From assembly GCA_910584325.1 (NCBI GenBank), contig CAJTZH010000009.1:1-55567 (forward strand): a stretch of 55,567 nucleotides of DNA, in the 5' to 3' direction. The notes under the pieces are model-generated. The model saw only the letters and a program-made list of their open reading frames with translations. It searched no databases and was not told where the DNA came from. Each line of letters starts with the position of its first letter. The first letter of the stretch is position 1. Positions 41,824 through 50,476 of this stretch are shown piece by piece. A program made the position numbers and the translations under genes. Source of the DNA: an uncultured Lachnospiraceae bacterium (GTDB lineage Bacteria > Bacillota > Clostridia > Lachnospirales > Lachnospiraceae).

Positions 41824-41828
41824 TCTGA

Positions 41829-43001
41829 ATGGACTGGAACGAAACAATGGGAAAAAATCAAACTTGCATTTATGCGAAAAAGTGCGGCGGATGTGATTAT
41901 CAAGGGGTTAAGTATGAAAAACAGCTTGCAATGAAACAAAAGACGGTGGAAATGCTATTGTCTGACAATTGCAGGGTGGACAACATCATTGGGGCACAAA
42001 ATCCCTATCACTACCGCAATAAAGTGCACGGTGTTTTTGGCAGAGACAAAAAAGGTACTGTATTTACCGGAATTTATCAGCAGGGAACGCACAATATCAT
42101 TCCTGTTGAAAATTGCCTGATTGAAAACGAAACTGCTTCGCAGATTCTTAGAACGTTAAGTAAGCTGGTACAGTCCTTTCAACTGAAAGTGTACGACGAA
42201 GACCGCCGGACGGGATTGTTCCGTCACGCGCTTATCAGGGTCGGACACGCTACAGGACAGATTCTGGTGGTACTGGTGTTGTCAGACCCGGTTTTCCCAT
42301 CCAAAAATAATTTTATTTCAGCGCTTCTGCAGACACACCCCGAAATTACATCGATTGTTCTGAATGTCAATCAGAAGAGAACCAATATGATTCTCGGTGA
42401 TAAAAACATTGTTTTGTACGGAAAAGGCTATATTGAGGACAGGCTTTGCGGTTTGACATTCCGCATTTCACCGCAGTCATTTTATCAGGTCAATTCACGG
42501 CAGACGGAAGTACTCTATCAGAAAGCGTTGGAATTTGCCGGACTGACAGGAACGCAGCGCGTTATCGACGCGTATTGCGGCATCGGAACAATCGGAATGG
42601 CGGCGGCAGCCCGCGCGGGCGAAGTTATCGGCGTGGAATTAAACAAGGCGGCGGTTGACGACGCCCGCGTCAATGCGAAGCTGAACGGGATAAAAAATAT
42701 CCGCTTTGTAAACGGCGACGCCGGAAAATTTATGGTAAAAATAGCAGGCGCACATGAGAATGCGGACGTGGTTTTGATGGATCCGCCGCGCGGCGGAAGC
42801 ACGGAAGAATTTATGGAAGCCGTGCGGATTCTGGCGCCGCAGAGAGTGGTTTATATTTCCTGTAATCCGGTGACGCTTGCAAGGGACTTAAAGGTGTTTT
42901 CGAAAAAAGGGTATCGTGCAGAACGGATTGTTCCGGTGGATATGTTTGCGTTTACGGAGCATGTTGAGTGCGTCGTTCTGCTTACTAAAAAAAGGAGATA
43001 A
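41829..43001 (+). CDS. rlmD: 23S rRNA (uracil-C5)-methyltransferase, RlmD/RumA-like
   Basis: 390 residues. N-terminal [4Fe-4S] cysteines CIYAKKCGGCDYQ with a further one in VENCLIENE; methyltransferase motifs FRISPQSFYQVNSRQTEVLY, DAYCGIGTIGMAAA, VLMDPPRGGS and catalytic Cys in VVYISCNPVTLARDL. This is the TrmA/RumA family; no N-terminal TRAM domain is seen. The family in Clostridia includes close relatives with other uracil targets, so the exact position methylated is not certain. ATG 41829 and ATG 41847 are both possible; neither has a strong ribosome site. Confidence 0.85.
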   Translation: MDWNETMGKNQTCIYAKKCGGCDYQGVKYEKQLAMKQKTVEMLLSDNCRVDNIIGAQNPYHYRNKVHGVFGRDKKGTVFTGIYQQGTHNIIPVENCLIENETASQILRTLSKLVQSFQLKVYDEDRRTGLFRHALIRVGHATGQILVVLVLSDPVFPSKNNFISALLQTHPEITSIVLNVNQKRTNMILGDKNIVLYGKGYIEDRLCGLTFRISPQSFYQVNSRQTEVLYQKALEFAGLTGTQRVIDAYCGIGTIGMAAAARAGEVIGVELNKAAVDDARVNAKLNGIKNIRFVNGDAGKFMVKIAGAHENADVVLMDPPRGGSTEEFMEAVRILAPQRVVYISCNPVTLARDLKVFSKKGYRAERIVPVDMFAFTEHVECVVLLTKKRR

Positions 43002-43008
43002 TTCAACA

Positions 43009-43371
43009 ATGAAACTAAAAAACATTCTTATCGTAGTAAGCGATATGAAGAAATCAATTTCTTTTTATAAAGAGCTGTTCGGACTGGAAGTGATTCTTGA
43101 TAACGACGGCAACGTCATTATGACGGAGGGACTTGTACTTCAGGATATCAGATACTGGGAGACATTTTTGAACAGAGCGTGTATACCGCGAAACAATATG
43201 TCCGAATTGTATTTTGAGGAATCAGACTTAGAGGCTTTTGTAAAAAAACTGGAAAATTACCATGAGCCGATAGCATATGTCAATACCCTTATGACCCACA
43301 GCTGGGGGCAAAAAGTGGTGCGGTTCTATGACCCGGACGGAAATTTAATAGAGGTGGGGACTCCGTTGTAA
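43009..43371 (+). CDS. VOC/glyoxalase-fold protein (short)
   Basis: 120 residues, a single VOC unit of two beta-alpha-beta-beta-beta modules: NILIVVSDMKKSISFYKELF and FGLEVILDN at the start, VRFYDPDGNLIEVGTPL at the end with the usual metal-site glutamate. AAAGGAGAT precedes the ATG at 43009, which lies only seven bases after rlmD, so they are co-transcribed. The frame is open further upstream inside rlmD but has no ribosome site there. Substrate unknown. Confidence 0.88.
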   Translation: MKLKNILIVVSDMKKSISFYKELFGLEVILDNDGNVIMTEGLVLQDIRYWETFLNRACIPRNNMSELYFEESDLEAFVKKLENYHEPIAYVNTLMTHSWGQKVVRFYDPDGNLIEVGTPL

Positions 43372-43470
43372 AATGTACTGAAAAAAATGCGGACTATTCC
43401 AAAACGGTAAAAATCATGTCTTTGGTATTGTATAATACAGATACAAGACTAACAAAAGGAGATGATAATT

Positions 43471-43662
43471 ATGACGAACTGTGATAACAAGAGACCGTGC
43501 CCCTGTACATATGATTGTCCAAGGCACGGGAAATGCTGTGCCTGCGTGGCGCATCATAGGGACCATAATGAAGGGGTACCGGGATGTTTCTTTTCTAAAG
43601 AGGCAGAAGCGACATATGACAGAAGCATAGAAGCGCTTTGTCGTGACAAGGGAATCATTTAA
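43471..43662 (+). CDS. Small Cys-rich protein, DUF6485-like
   Basis: 63 residues with eight cysteines: CDNKRPCPCTYDCPRHGKCC, then CVAHHRDHNEGVPGCFFS. The spacing matches the DUF6485-type Cys-rich peptides I know from Clostridia, which likely bind zinc or iron. AAAGGAG is about nine bases before the ATG at 43471; another ATG at 43462 is too close. A TATAAT at about 43431 may be the -10. Function unknown. Confidence 0.72.
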   Translation: MTNCDNKRPCPCTYDCPRHGKCCACVAHHRDHNEGVPGCFFSKEAEATYDRSIEALCRDKGII

Positions 43663-43748
43663 AAGCAGCATTTTGTATTTGAAACAGTATAAAAACTAGC
43701 GTCGTCTGGAGTGAAAAGGAAACACTTCATGAGAAATGGAGGTCAACA

Positions 43749-44330
43749 ATGGAAAAACCGATTTATACAGGATTATCGCACGTGTGTATTTTTGTAGATG
43801 ATGTGGAGGAAGCATTCCGCTATTATCAGAGAATTTTGGGCGCTGTTCCAAATCAACACATTCCGCACTGGAAGAATAAAGGCTTTTTTGAGGCGGGAGG
43901 GTTTATTGAAGAGGCGGAGGAAGCAGAAGTTTCTATCGGTTTCATGGATGTGCCGGGAACAAAGTTTACGATTGAGCTGATGTGCTATCATTACCCGGAG
44001 GGGCGGAAAGAGCCGATGGTTTTCAAGGCAAATGATATCAGCGGAGCGAGACATGTGGCGTTGAAAGTCATTAATATTGAAGAAGCATTTGAATACATCA
44101 AATCACAGCCGGACGTGACGTTAATCAATACAACACGAGATTACAGGGTATATCAGATTAGCAAGACAGAACCTTCCGATTTTTATTTTTTTGATGAGCA
44201 AAAAGAGAACGACGCAGAGGGAAAGCAGAAGGCAGCCGATATTTTAGGCAATACAAAATATTTTTATTTTATTGATAAATACGGGCTTCAGTGGGAGTTT
44301 GAACAAGGGCATACGGATATCGGAGATTAA
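43749..44330 (+). CDS. VOC family protein, lactoylglutathione lyase-like
   Basis: 193 residues. Start HVCIFVDDVEEAFRYYQRIL, middle FTIELMCYHYPEGRKEPM and ARHVALKVINIEEAFEYIKS, end FYFIDKYGLQWEFEQGH, which together make a VOC fold with the metal-binding His/Glu pattern. It is longer than a minimal unit because of an insertion around residues 140-165 (FFDEQKENDAEGKQKAA). GAAATGGAGG precedes the ATG. It lies just upstream of the rhamnose regulator on the same strand, which may be chance. Substrate unknown. Confidence 0.85.
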   Translation: MEKPIYTGLSHVCIFVDDVEEAFRYYQRILGAVPNQHIPHWKNKGFFEAGGFIEEAEEAEVSIGFMDVPGTKFTIELMCYHYPEGRKEPMVFKANDISGARHVALKVINIEEAFEYIKSQPDVTLINTTRDYRVYQISKTEPSDFYFFDEQKENDAEGKQKAADILGNTKYFYFIDKYGLQWEFEQGHTDIGD

Positions 44331-44396
44331 TTTTATTTATATGTTTTCCCGATGATAAATGGAATATAAAACAATTCATAAAAAGGAACGATATCA

Positions 44397-45380
44397 ATGC
44401 GTGAGTCATTATTACAACATTTAAAACAGGTTTCTCCGGAAGAACAAAGCTATCGGGAGGGTAATACACAGATTATCAAAGAATTGTACGCAAACAGCGG
44501 GTTGGGAGAAGTGGACAAAAACTGCCTTTTAAAGCAGGGAAATCTGGTGACAGTGCGCCCTCACAGCAGATTCGTGAATTTTCCGAAGCACAGGCATAAC
44601 TTTATTGAAATTATGTATGTGGCGGAAGGAAGTATCACGCATCTTATTGAGGGACAGGAAATCGTGATGACAAAAGGCGATATTCTGCTGATGAATCAGC
44701 AGGTGGAACACAGTGTTCGGAAAGCTTCGTATGACGATATCGGAATTAATTTTATCGCGCTGCCGGAGTTTTTTGAAATCCCGCTGCAGATGCTGAAAAA
44801 GGAAAACGTGCTGGCGGAATTTATCGTCGGTACGCTCAGACAAAAAGAGAAGCTTGCGCATTACATGTTATTTCATCTGCAGGGAGTCCACGCGGTAGAA
44901 AATCTGATGGAAAACATGATTGAATCCATGATTTTTGACAAGCAGGACGAGGCGCTGCAAAATCAATATTCGATGGGACTTGTATTTTTGTATCTGCTGG
45001 AGCATTTAGAACATCTGAGCCGGAAATCGACTATGAATTATAAAGAAATGCAGCTTCAGACAGTGCTGCAGTATATCCAGACAGATTATAAAGACGCGAA
45101 TCTGACGAAAATAGCCGAGGATTTGCACCAGTCGGTTTCCGTGTTAAGCAAAAAAATAAAAACGGAGACGGGTTACAATTTTCAGGAGCTGTTACAGCGC
45201 AGGCGGTTTGGGCAGGCAGTGAAATTTCTGGTAGAAACGGATTTGTCGGTCGAGGAGATTGCGGTATTGGTCGGGTATGAAAATCTGAGTTATTTTTACC
45301 GCCAGTTTCAGAAACGGTATCATATGACGCCGAGGAATTACCGCATTGAGCATAGAGGGGACGCCGTCATACATATTTAA
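44397..45380 (+). CDS. AraC family regulator, probable L-rhamnose activator
   Basis: 327 residues. An N-terminal cupin sensor (PKHRHNFIEIMYVAEGSITH, GDILLMNQQVEHSVRK) and a C-terminal pair of HTHs (TKIAEDLHQSVSVLSKKIKT and SVEEIAVLVGYENLSYFYRQ, then FQKRYHMTPRNYR). It lies 100 bases upstream of the rhamnose genes in the same direction. The 34-bp element found in front of both rhaM and rhaD has two half-sites in direct repeat about two helical turns apart, the usual target of this family. The link to rhamnose rests on this context. AAAGGAAC precedes the ATG. Confidence 0.85.
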   Translation: MRESLLQHLKQVSPEEQSYREGNTQIIKELYANSGLGEVDKNCLLKQGNLVTVRPHSRFVNFPKHRHNFIEIMYVAEGSITHLIEGQEIVMTKGDILLMNQQVEHSVRKASYDDIGINFIALPEFFEIPLQMLKKENVLAEFIVGTLRQKEKLAHYMLFHLQGVHAVENLMENMIESMIFDKQDEALQNQYSMGLVFLYLLEHLEHLSRKSTMNYKEMQLQTVLQYIQTDYKDANLTKIAEDLHQSVSVLSKKIKTETGYNFQELLQRRRFGQAVKFLVETDLSVEEIAVLVGYENLSYFYRQFQKRYHMTPRNYRIEHRGDAVIHI

Positions 45381-45386
45381 CAACAG

Positions 45387-45420
45387 AAAATAAGGACAGT
45401 TTCTTAGTCAAATAAAGGGC
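45387..45420 (+). promoter_or_regulatory. Probable AraC operator at rhaM promoter
   Basis: A 34-bp element beginning AAAATAAGGACA. It contains AAATAAGGAC and, 22 bases on, AAATAAAGGG as direct half-sites. It matches 27 of 34 positions with the element at 49450-49483 before rhaD and ends at the base before the -35 of the rhaM promoter. Confidence 0.65.
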
Positions 45421-45441
45421 TAAAAAATCTGTCCTTATTTT
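45387..45441 (+). terminator. 13-bp inverted repeat after the AraC gene
   Basis: AAAATAAGGACAG (45387-45399) and its exact reverse complement CTGTCCTTATTTT (45429-45441) can form a hairpin with a 29-base loop, starting seven bases after the AraC stop. It may end the AraC transcript; its left arm is also the first operator half-site. Confidence 0.45.
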
Positions 45442-45449
45442 GTTATAGT
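45421..45449 (+). promoter_or_regulatory. rhaM promoter (activator-dependent)
   Basis: TATAGT (45444-45449) with, at 17 bases spacing, a poor -35 (TAAAAA, 45421-45426), as expected where an AraC protein bound at 45387-45420 replaces -35 contacts. Confidence 0.55.
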
Positions 45450-45482
45450 TATCCCATCAATAAACTATTTGGAGATGGTGAA

Positions 45483-45797
45483 ATGGTACGGAAAGCATTT
45501 AAAATGAAATTGTATCCGGGGCAGAAAGGCGAGTATAAGAAAAGACACAACGTGCTCTGGCAGGAAATGAAAGACATGATTCACGAATATGGCGGCAGTA
45601 ATTATTCCATTTTTCTTGACGAGGAGACCAATATATTATATGGATATATCGAGCTCGAAAATGAGGAAAAATGGGCGAAAGGAGCAGATACTGAGATTAA
45701 CAGGAAATGGTGGGATTACATGGCGGATATTATGGAGACGAATCCTGACAACAGTCCGGTTAGTGTGGATTTGCTCCCGGTGTTTCATCTTGATTAG
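45483..45797 (+). CDS. rhaM: L-rhamnose mutarotase
   Basis: 104 residues, a dimeric alpha/beta-barrel enzyme that interconverts alpha and beta L-rhamnose. Conserved family segments: MKLYPGQKGEYKKRHNVLWQ with the catalytic His, YSIFLDEETNILYGYIE, and the C-terminal WWDYMADIMETNPDNSP. GGAGATGG precedes the ATG. First gene of the rhaM-rhaB-rhaA operon; the kinase gene follows after nine bases. Confidence 0.92.
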   Translation: MVRKAFKMKLYPGQKGEYKKRHNVLWQEMKDMIHEYGGSNYSIFLDEETNILYGYIELENEEKWAKGADTEINRKWWDYMADIMETNPDNSPVSVDLLPVFHLD

Positions 45798-45806
45798 GAG
45801 GAGCTC

Positions 45807-47222
45807 ATGCAGAATATAGTTTATTATCTGGCGGTTGATATCGGAGCGTCCAGCGGACGTCATATTCTTGGACATTTGGAAAACGGCGTCATGAAGACAG
45901 AAGAAATTTACCGGTTTACAAACGGCATGAAGGAATCAGACGGCAGGAAACTCTGGGATACAGAGTATTTATTTTCAGAGATAGTCAACGGATTGAAGCG
46001 GTGCAAAGAGGCGGGCAAAATTCCCGCGAGTATGTCGATTGATACATGGGCGGTGGATTATGTGCTGCTGGATGATGCGGATAAGCAGGTTGGAGACACT
46101 TATGCGTACCGTGACAGCCGCACAAAGGGGATGGACGAAGTGGTATACGGTCTTATTGACGAGAGCAGTCTCTATGCGAGAACCGGTATTCAGAAACAGA
46201 TTTTTAATACAATTTATCAGCTAATGGCGGAAAAAAAAGAGCATCCCGAATACTTTAACCGGGCGCGGACCTTTTTGATGCTGCCGGATTATTTTCAGTT
46301 CCGTTTAACGGGAGTAAAAAAATCAGAATATACGAACGCGACTTCCACACAGCTTGTCAATCCGGATACAAAACAGTGGGATTGGAAACTTATTTCCATG
46401 CTGGGATATCCGAAAAAACTGTTTTTGCCGCTTGAGGCGCCGGGAACGGTTGTGGGAAATCTCACAGAAGAAATCATGCGGCAGGTGGGATTTGATACGC
46501 AGGTAGTACTATGCGCAAGCCATGATACTGCGTCTGCCGTGATGGCAGTGCCAAGTGAAGAAGACAGCGCGCTCTATATCAGTTCCGGTACATGGTCGCT
46601 GCTGGGAACGGAACTGCCGGAGGCGGTTTTAACCAGTCAGAGCATGCAGAGTAATTTTACAAACGAGGGTGGTTATGATTACCGGTTCCGTTATTTAAAA
46701 AACATTATGGGATTGTGGATGATTCAATGTCTGCGTCACGAACTGGACGATGCGGTTACATTTGAAGAGCTGTGCAGGCTGGCTCAGGAAAATCAGTCGT
46801 TTGGGTCAAGGGTTGACGTAAACGATGCAATGTTTCTGGCGCCGGACAGTATGACGGAGGCAGTCAAAACGTATTGCAGAAATATAAAGCAGAAAGTTCC
46901 GGAAACGACAGGCGAACTTGCTGCGGTGATGTATCAGAGCCTTGCGGAGTGCTACAACGAAACGGTCAGGCAAATCGAGGATAATATCGGAAAACAATTT
47001 GAGCGTATTTACATTATCGGCGGAGGCGCCCATGTGGAGTTCCTGAATCAGATGACGGCTGATTTAACGGGAAAAACAGTGTTTGCGGGACCGAGTGAGG
47101 CAACTTCTGTTGGAAATCTGACGGCTCAGATGATTCGGGCGGAAGAATTTGCAAATTTATCGGAAGCAAGAAACTGTGTAAAACACGCTTTTGCAATCAA
47201 AAAGTATTCTCCAAAGCAGTAA
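45807..47222 (+). CDS. rhaB: L-rhamnulokinase
   Basis: 471 residues, FGGY sugar kinase that makes L-rhamnulose 1-phosphate from ATP. Key segments: LAVDIGASSGRHILGHLENG (ATP phosphate loop), MSIDTWAVDYVLLDDADK, CASHDTASAVMAVP (catalytic Asp region), YISSGTWSLLGTE and RIYIIGGGAHVEFLNQMTAD (adenosine motif). AGGAGG precedes the ATG. Confidence 0.94.
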   Translation: MQNIVYYLAVDIGASSGRHILGHLENGVMKTEEIYRFTNGMKESDGRKLWDTEYLFSEIVNGLKRCKEAGKIPASMSIDTWAVDYVLLDDADKQVGDTYAYRDSRTKGMDEVVYGLIDESSLYARTGIQKQIFNTIYQLMAEKKEHPEYFNRARTFLMLPDYFQFRLTGVKKSEYTNATSTQLVNPDTKQWDWKLISMLGYPKKLFLPLEAPGTVVGNLTEEIMRQVGFDTQVVLCASHDTASAVMAVPSEEDSALYISSGTWSLLGTELPEAVLTSQSMQSNFTNEGGYDYRFRYLKNIMGLWMIQCLRHELDDAVTFEELCRLAQENQSFGSRVDVNDAMFLAPDSMTEAVKTYCRNIKQKVPETTGELAAVMYQSLAECYNETVRQIEDNIGKQFERIYIIGGGAHVEFLNQMTADLTGKTVFAGPSEATSVGNLTAQMIRAEEFANLSEARNCVKHAFAIKKYSPKQ

Positions 47223-47246
47223 AATGGAAAGGGAAAGGTGATTTTC

Positions 47247-48500
47247 ATGACAATAAAAGAGCGATATGAATCAGCAAAAGCAGTGTATCAGGAGATTGGC
47301 GTGGACACGGACAACGCGATGGAGATATTAAAAAAAATACCGGTTTCCATGCACTGCTGGCAGGGTGACGATGTTATTGGGTTTGACCGGAAAGGCGGAC
47401 TGACCGGAGGGATTCAGACGACGGGAAATTATCCGGGAAAAGCGCAGACACCGGAAGAACTTTTGGCGGACATGGAAGAGGCGATGACGCTGATTCCCGG
47501 TGCAAAGAAGATAAATATACATGCAAGCTATGCCGTTTTTGAGGACGGGGAGTGGGCGGACAGGGACGCTCTGGAACCAAAACATTTTAAACGCTGGGTG
47601 GAATTTGCCAGAAAACATAACTTAGGACTCGACTTTAATCCGACATTTTTCTCCCATCCAAAGGCAGAAAATAGCACGCTGACCAGTCCTGACGAAGAAA
47701 TACGCAAGTTCTGGATTCGCCATGGTCAGGCGTGTATTCGGATTTCGCAGTATTTTGCGCAGCAGACCGGGATTCCCTGCGTAATGAATATCTGGATTCC
47801 CGACGGCTTTAAAGATTATCCTGCCGACCGTCTTGGACCGCGGGCCAGATATAAGGCTTCTCTTGATGAAATTCTTGCGGTTCCTTATGACAAATCCAAA
47901 GTCTATGTCTGTGTGGAATCCAAAGTGTTCGGGATTGGGCTGGAGGCATATACCGCCGGTTCCGCCGAATTTACGATGAACTATGCCGCAATCAAAGAAG
48001 GCTGCATTCCTCTGATGGACAACGGGCATTACCACCCGACGGAAATGGTGTCGGATAAGATATCGTCCATGCTGCTTTTTCATGATAAAATTGCCCTTCA
48101 CGTTACAAGACCGATGCGTTGGGACAGCGACCATGTCGTGCTTTTGGATGATGAGACCAAAGAAATCGCAAAGGAAATTGTGAGAAATGACGCCATAGAG
48201 AGGGTATTTATCGCACTGGATTATTTTGACGCAGGAATAAACCGTATCGGCGCATGGGTAACGGGCATGAGAAATATGCAGAAAGCATTGTTGTACGCGC
48301 TTCTTCAACCGAAGAAAAAGCTTAAAGAGCTTCAGGATACCATGCAGTTTACGGAATTAATGATGTGGCAGGAAGAATTAAAGACTTATCCGTTCGGCGA
48401 CGTCTGGGATTACTACTGCGAATCGGAAAATGTACCTGTAAAAGGGAGCTGGTTTGACGAAGTGAAACGATACGAAACAGAAGTGTTATCAAGACGATAA
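47247..48500 (+). CDS. rhaA: L-rhamnose isomerase
   Basis: 417 residues, metal-dependent isomerase that turns L-rhamnose into L-rhamnulose. Typical segments: KKIPVSMHCWQGDDVIGF, GLDFNPTFFSHPKAENSTLT, VYVCVESKVFGIGLEAYTAG (metal ligand Glu), LMDNGHYHPTEMVSDKISSM and LHVTRPMRWDSDHVVLLDDE. The ATG at 47247 follows GGGAAAGG; a GTG at 47238 lies in the same frame inside it. Last gene of the operon, ending in a bidirectional terminator. Confidence 0.95.
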   Translation: MTIKERYESAKAVYQEIGVDTDNAMEILKKIPVSMHCWQGDDVIGFDRKGGLTGGIQTTGNYPGKAQTPEELLADMEEAMTLIPGAKKINIHASYAVFEDGEWADRDALEPKHFKRWVEFARKHNLGLDFNPTFFSHPKAENSTLTSPDEEIRKFWIRHGQACIRISQYFAQQTGIPCVMNIWIPDGFKDYPADRLGPRARYKASLDEILAVPYDKSKVYVCVESKVFGIGLEAYTAGSAEFTMNYAAIKEGCIPLMDNGHYHPTEMVSDKISSMLLFHDKIALHVTRPMRWDSDHVVLLDDETKEIAKEIVRNDAIERVFIALDYFDAGINRIGAWVTGMRNMQKALLYALLQPKKKLKELQDTMQFTELMMWQEELKTYPFGDVWDYYCESENVPVKGSWFDEVKRYETEVLSRR

Positions 48501-48501
48501 T

Positions 48502-48544
48502 AAAATGCAGCCGTAAGGAACAATGTAGATTACGGCTGCATTTT
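48502..48544. terminator. Bidirectional terminator between rhaA and rhaD
   Basis: AAAATGCAGCCGTAA (48502-48516) and TTACGGCTGCATTTT (48530-48544): perfect 15-bp arms and a 13-base loop, with T-runs on both strands. Confidence 0.88.
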
Positions 48545-48547
48545 CTT

Positions 48548-49372
48548 TTATTTTTCGTACAAAAATTTCTCCGGTAACGAAACCTTAAAATCTACGGCAA
48601 GGTCGCGGAAATTCTGCGGCGTGATGGTCTGTAATTTGTCCGGCCGCATGGAGAGCGTTTTCACCAGAATCTCGGCGGATTTTTCGACGGTATGCATCAA
48701 CCCGAAAGTCAAATCGAAATCCTCTCCCGAAGCAAACATTCCGTGATGCGCCCAGATTGCGACATCATACTGCTTCATCAATTCACTCGTAGCTGCCGCG
48801 ATTTCTCTGCCTCCCGGAACCATCCACGGCACGACGCCGATACCGTCCGGAAAAACAACTGGACATTCGGTTGCCATCTCCCAGAGCTCTCTTGTAAAGA
48901 CTTCGTCCTTTAGGGGAAGTACAAATGTCAGGGCAATTACATTTGTGGGGTGGGCATGATAAATGACGTGGTGTCTTCCTGACGATACGCTCATTTTGAC
49001 TTCATGGTTCATCAGGTGGGACGGCAGCTCCGAGGTCGGTCTTTTGCCGTTTACCAGTCCCCATACAATGCGGTAATTCTCACCCTTATCGTCTAATTCA
49101 ATAATGCAGACAGAATCTTCCGGTTTAATAAGAATATTTCGAAAATATTTTCCGCTTCCTGTTACAAGGAAGTATTCGTTCGCAAGTTTTGGAACGGTTG
49201 TCCCAATCGGCTCCCATTGTTTTGGAACAAACTGTTCCTTCACGGAATTCACTTCTTCCGGTTTGATGCGGTAAGAAAGATTTCCGCCGTTGCGCTCATG
49301 CCATCCCTGTTCCCAGCCGTCGTTTGCCATGCGCATAAATCCCAGTACAAATTCCGCGTCCAATACATTCAT
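48548..49372 (-). CDS. rhaD: L-rhamnulose-1-phosphate aldolase
   Basis: 274 residues, class II zinc aldolase that splits L-rhamnulose 1-phosphate into dihydroxyacetone phosphate and L-lactaldehyde. Zinc ligands lie in VIYHAHPTNVIAL (two His) and IWAHHGMFASG; the catalytic-site segments HERNGGNLSYR and LVTGSGKYFRN are conserved. AGGAGG precedes the ATG. It is transcribed towards rhaA from its own promoter, with the same 34-bp operator as rhaM, so both units should be switched together. Confidence 0.94.
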   Translation of the reverse strand: MNVLDAEFVLGFMRMANDGWEQGWHERNGGNLSYRIKPEEVNSVKEQFVPKQWEPIGTTVPKLANEYFLVTGSGKYFRNILIKPEDSVCIIELDDKGENYRIVWGLVNGKRPTSELPSHLMNHEVKMSVSSGRHHVIYHAHPTNVIALTFVLPLKDEVFTRELWEMATECPVVFPDGIGVVPWMVPGGREIAAATSELMKQYDVAIWAHHGMFASGEDFDLTFGLMHTVEKSAEILVKTLSMRPDKLQTITPQNFRDLAVDFKVSLPEKFLYEK

Positions 49373-49420
49373 ATTGATAAAAACCTCCTGATTCTGATAA
49401 AATAATTTTTAGTGATATTT

Positions 49421-49449
49421 ATTATAAGGTTTTTTCTGTTTTTTGTTAA
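49421..49449 (-). promoter_or_regulatory. rhaD promoter
   Basis: On the minus strand TTAACA (plus 49444-49449) and TATAAT (49421-49426), 17-base spacer. Confidence 0.7.
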
Positions 49450-49483
49450 GGTCTTAATTTAACTAAAATATTGTCCTTATTTT
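49450..49483 (-). promoter_or_regulatory. Probable AraC operator at rhaD promoter
   Basis: The minus strand begins AAAATAAGGACA and ends one base before the -35. It matches the rhaM element at 27 of 34 positions in the same orientation and distance to the -35. Confidence 0.65.
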
Positions 49484-49523
49484 CCGAAACGGGAATCGGG
49501 CGGCAGTGATTATTTGTTTTTTA

Positions 49524-49551
49524 TTGTTATTCTTGCATTTTGTGTTATAAT
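49524..49551 (+). promoter_or_regulatory. Promoter of the patatin-like gene
   Basis: TTGTTA (49524-49529) and TATAAT (49546-49551), 16-base spacer, about 40 bases before the ATG. Confidence 0.6.
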
Positions 49552-49591
49552 AGATGACAGCGGATTTTGCGTTGAGAGTAGGAGAGAGGGC

Positions 49592-50443
49592 ATGAGCAGT
49601 GAAAAAACGGGACTTGTCTTAGAAGGCGGCGGGATGCGGGGAATATATACCGCAGGCGTTCTGGATGTATTTATGGAAAACGGAATTTGTTTTGACGGGG
49701 TGCTGGGCGTATCTGCCGGCGCGATTCACGGCTGTTCCTATGTGGCGGGTCAGAAAGGGCGGAATATCCGATACTACAAGAAATATTGTAAGGATAAACG
49801 TTTTATGAGTTTCCGTAATTTTCTTTTGACGGGAAGCATTGTAGGAGAACAGTTCTGCTATCATGAACTGCCCGAAAGATTAGAAGTCTTTGATTATCAG
49901 GCGTTTTTACAAAGTCCCATGGAGTTTTATGTGGGATGCAGTAACGTTGAGACGGGAAAGGCGGAATATCTCCGGCTTACTGATATGAAAGAGGAAATAG
50001 ACTTGCTTCGTGCTTCGGCATCTCTTCCGTATGTTTCGAAGATTGTCCATGCGAAGGGCATGAAGCTGTTGGATGGAGGATGCACAGACAGTATTCCGGT
50101 CCGGGCGTTCCGGGATATGGGCTTTACGAAGACGGTAGTGGTGCTGACACAGCATAAGGGATATGTGAAAAAGCCGGAAAACAATGTGATTTCCAAATTT
50201 TTTTACAGAAAATATCCTGCGTTTACGGAGGCAGTCAGGAAACGTCCCGAGACTTATAACCGGACGATAAAAGACATAGAAGCGTGGGAGCAGGCGGGAG
50301 AGATTTTTGTAATCCGCCCCACTGCTCCGCTTGAAGTGGAACGCACAAAATCAAATCCCGACGAGCTTCAGAAAGCATACGATGCGGGACGAAACGATGC
50401 TTTGGAAAAACTTGATGCAATGACGGAATGGATGAAAAAATAA
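49592..50443 (+). CDS. Patatin-like phospholipase family protein
   Basis: 283 residues. The oxyanion-hole motif LVLEGGGMRGIYTAGVLD, nucleophile GVSAGAIHG (Gly-x-Ser-x-Gly) and catalytic Asp in KLLDGGCTDSIPVRA show a Ser-Asp dyad lipid hydrolase of the bacterial YjjU-like type. It has no signal peptide, so it acts in the cytoplasm or at the inner membrane face. GAGAGAGGG precedes the ATG at 49592; a longer frame from 49514 is not supported. Its substrate is not known. Confidence 0.9.
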   Translation: MSSEKTGLVLEGGGMRGIYTAGVLDVFMENGICFDGVLGVSAGAIHGCSYVAGQKGRNIRYYKKYCKDKRFMSFRNFLLTGSIVGEQFCYHELPERLEVFDYQAFLQSPMEFYVGCSNVETGKAEYLRLTDMKEEIDLLRASASLPYVSKIVHAKGMKLLDGGCTDSIPVRAFRDMGFTKTVVVLTQHKGYVKKPENNVISKFFYRKYPAFTEAVRKRPETYNRTIKDIEAWEQAGEIFVIRPTAPLEVERTKSNPDELQKAYDAGRNDALEKLDAMTEWMKK

Positions 50444-50476
50444 TTTAATGGCCGTTGGTCAGGAGGAGTTATTATA

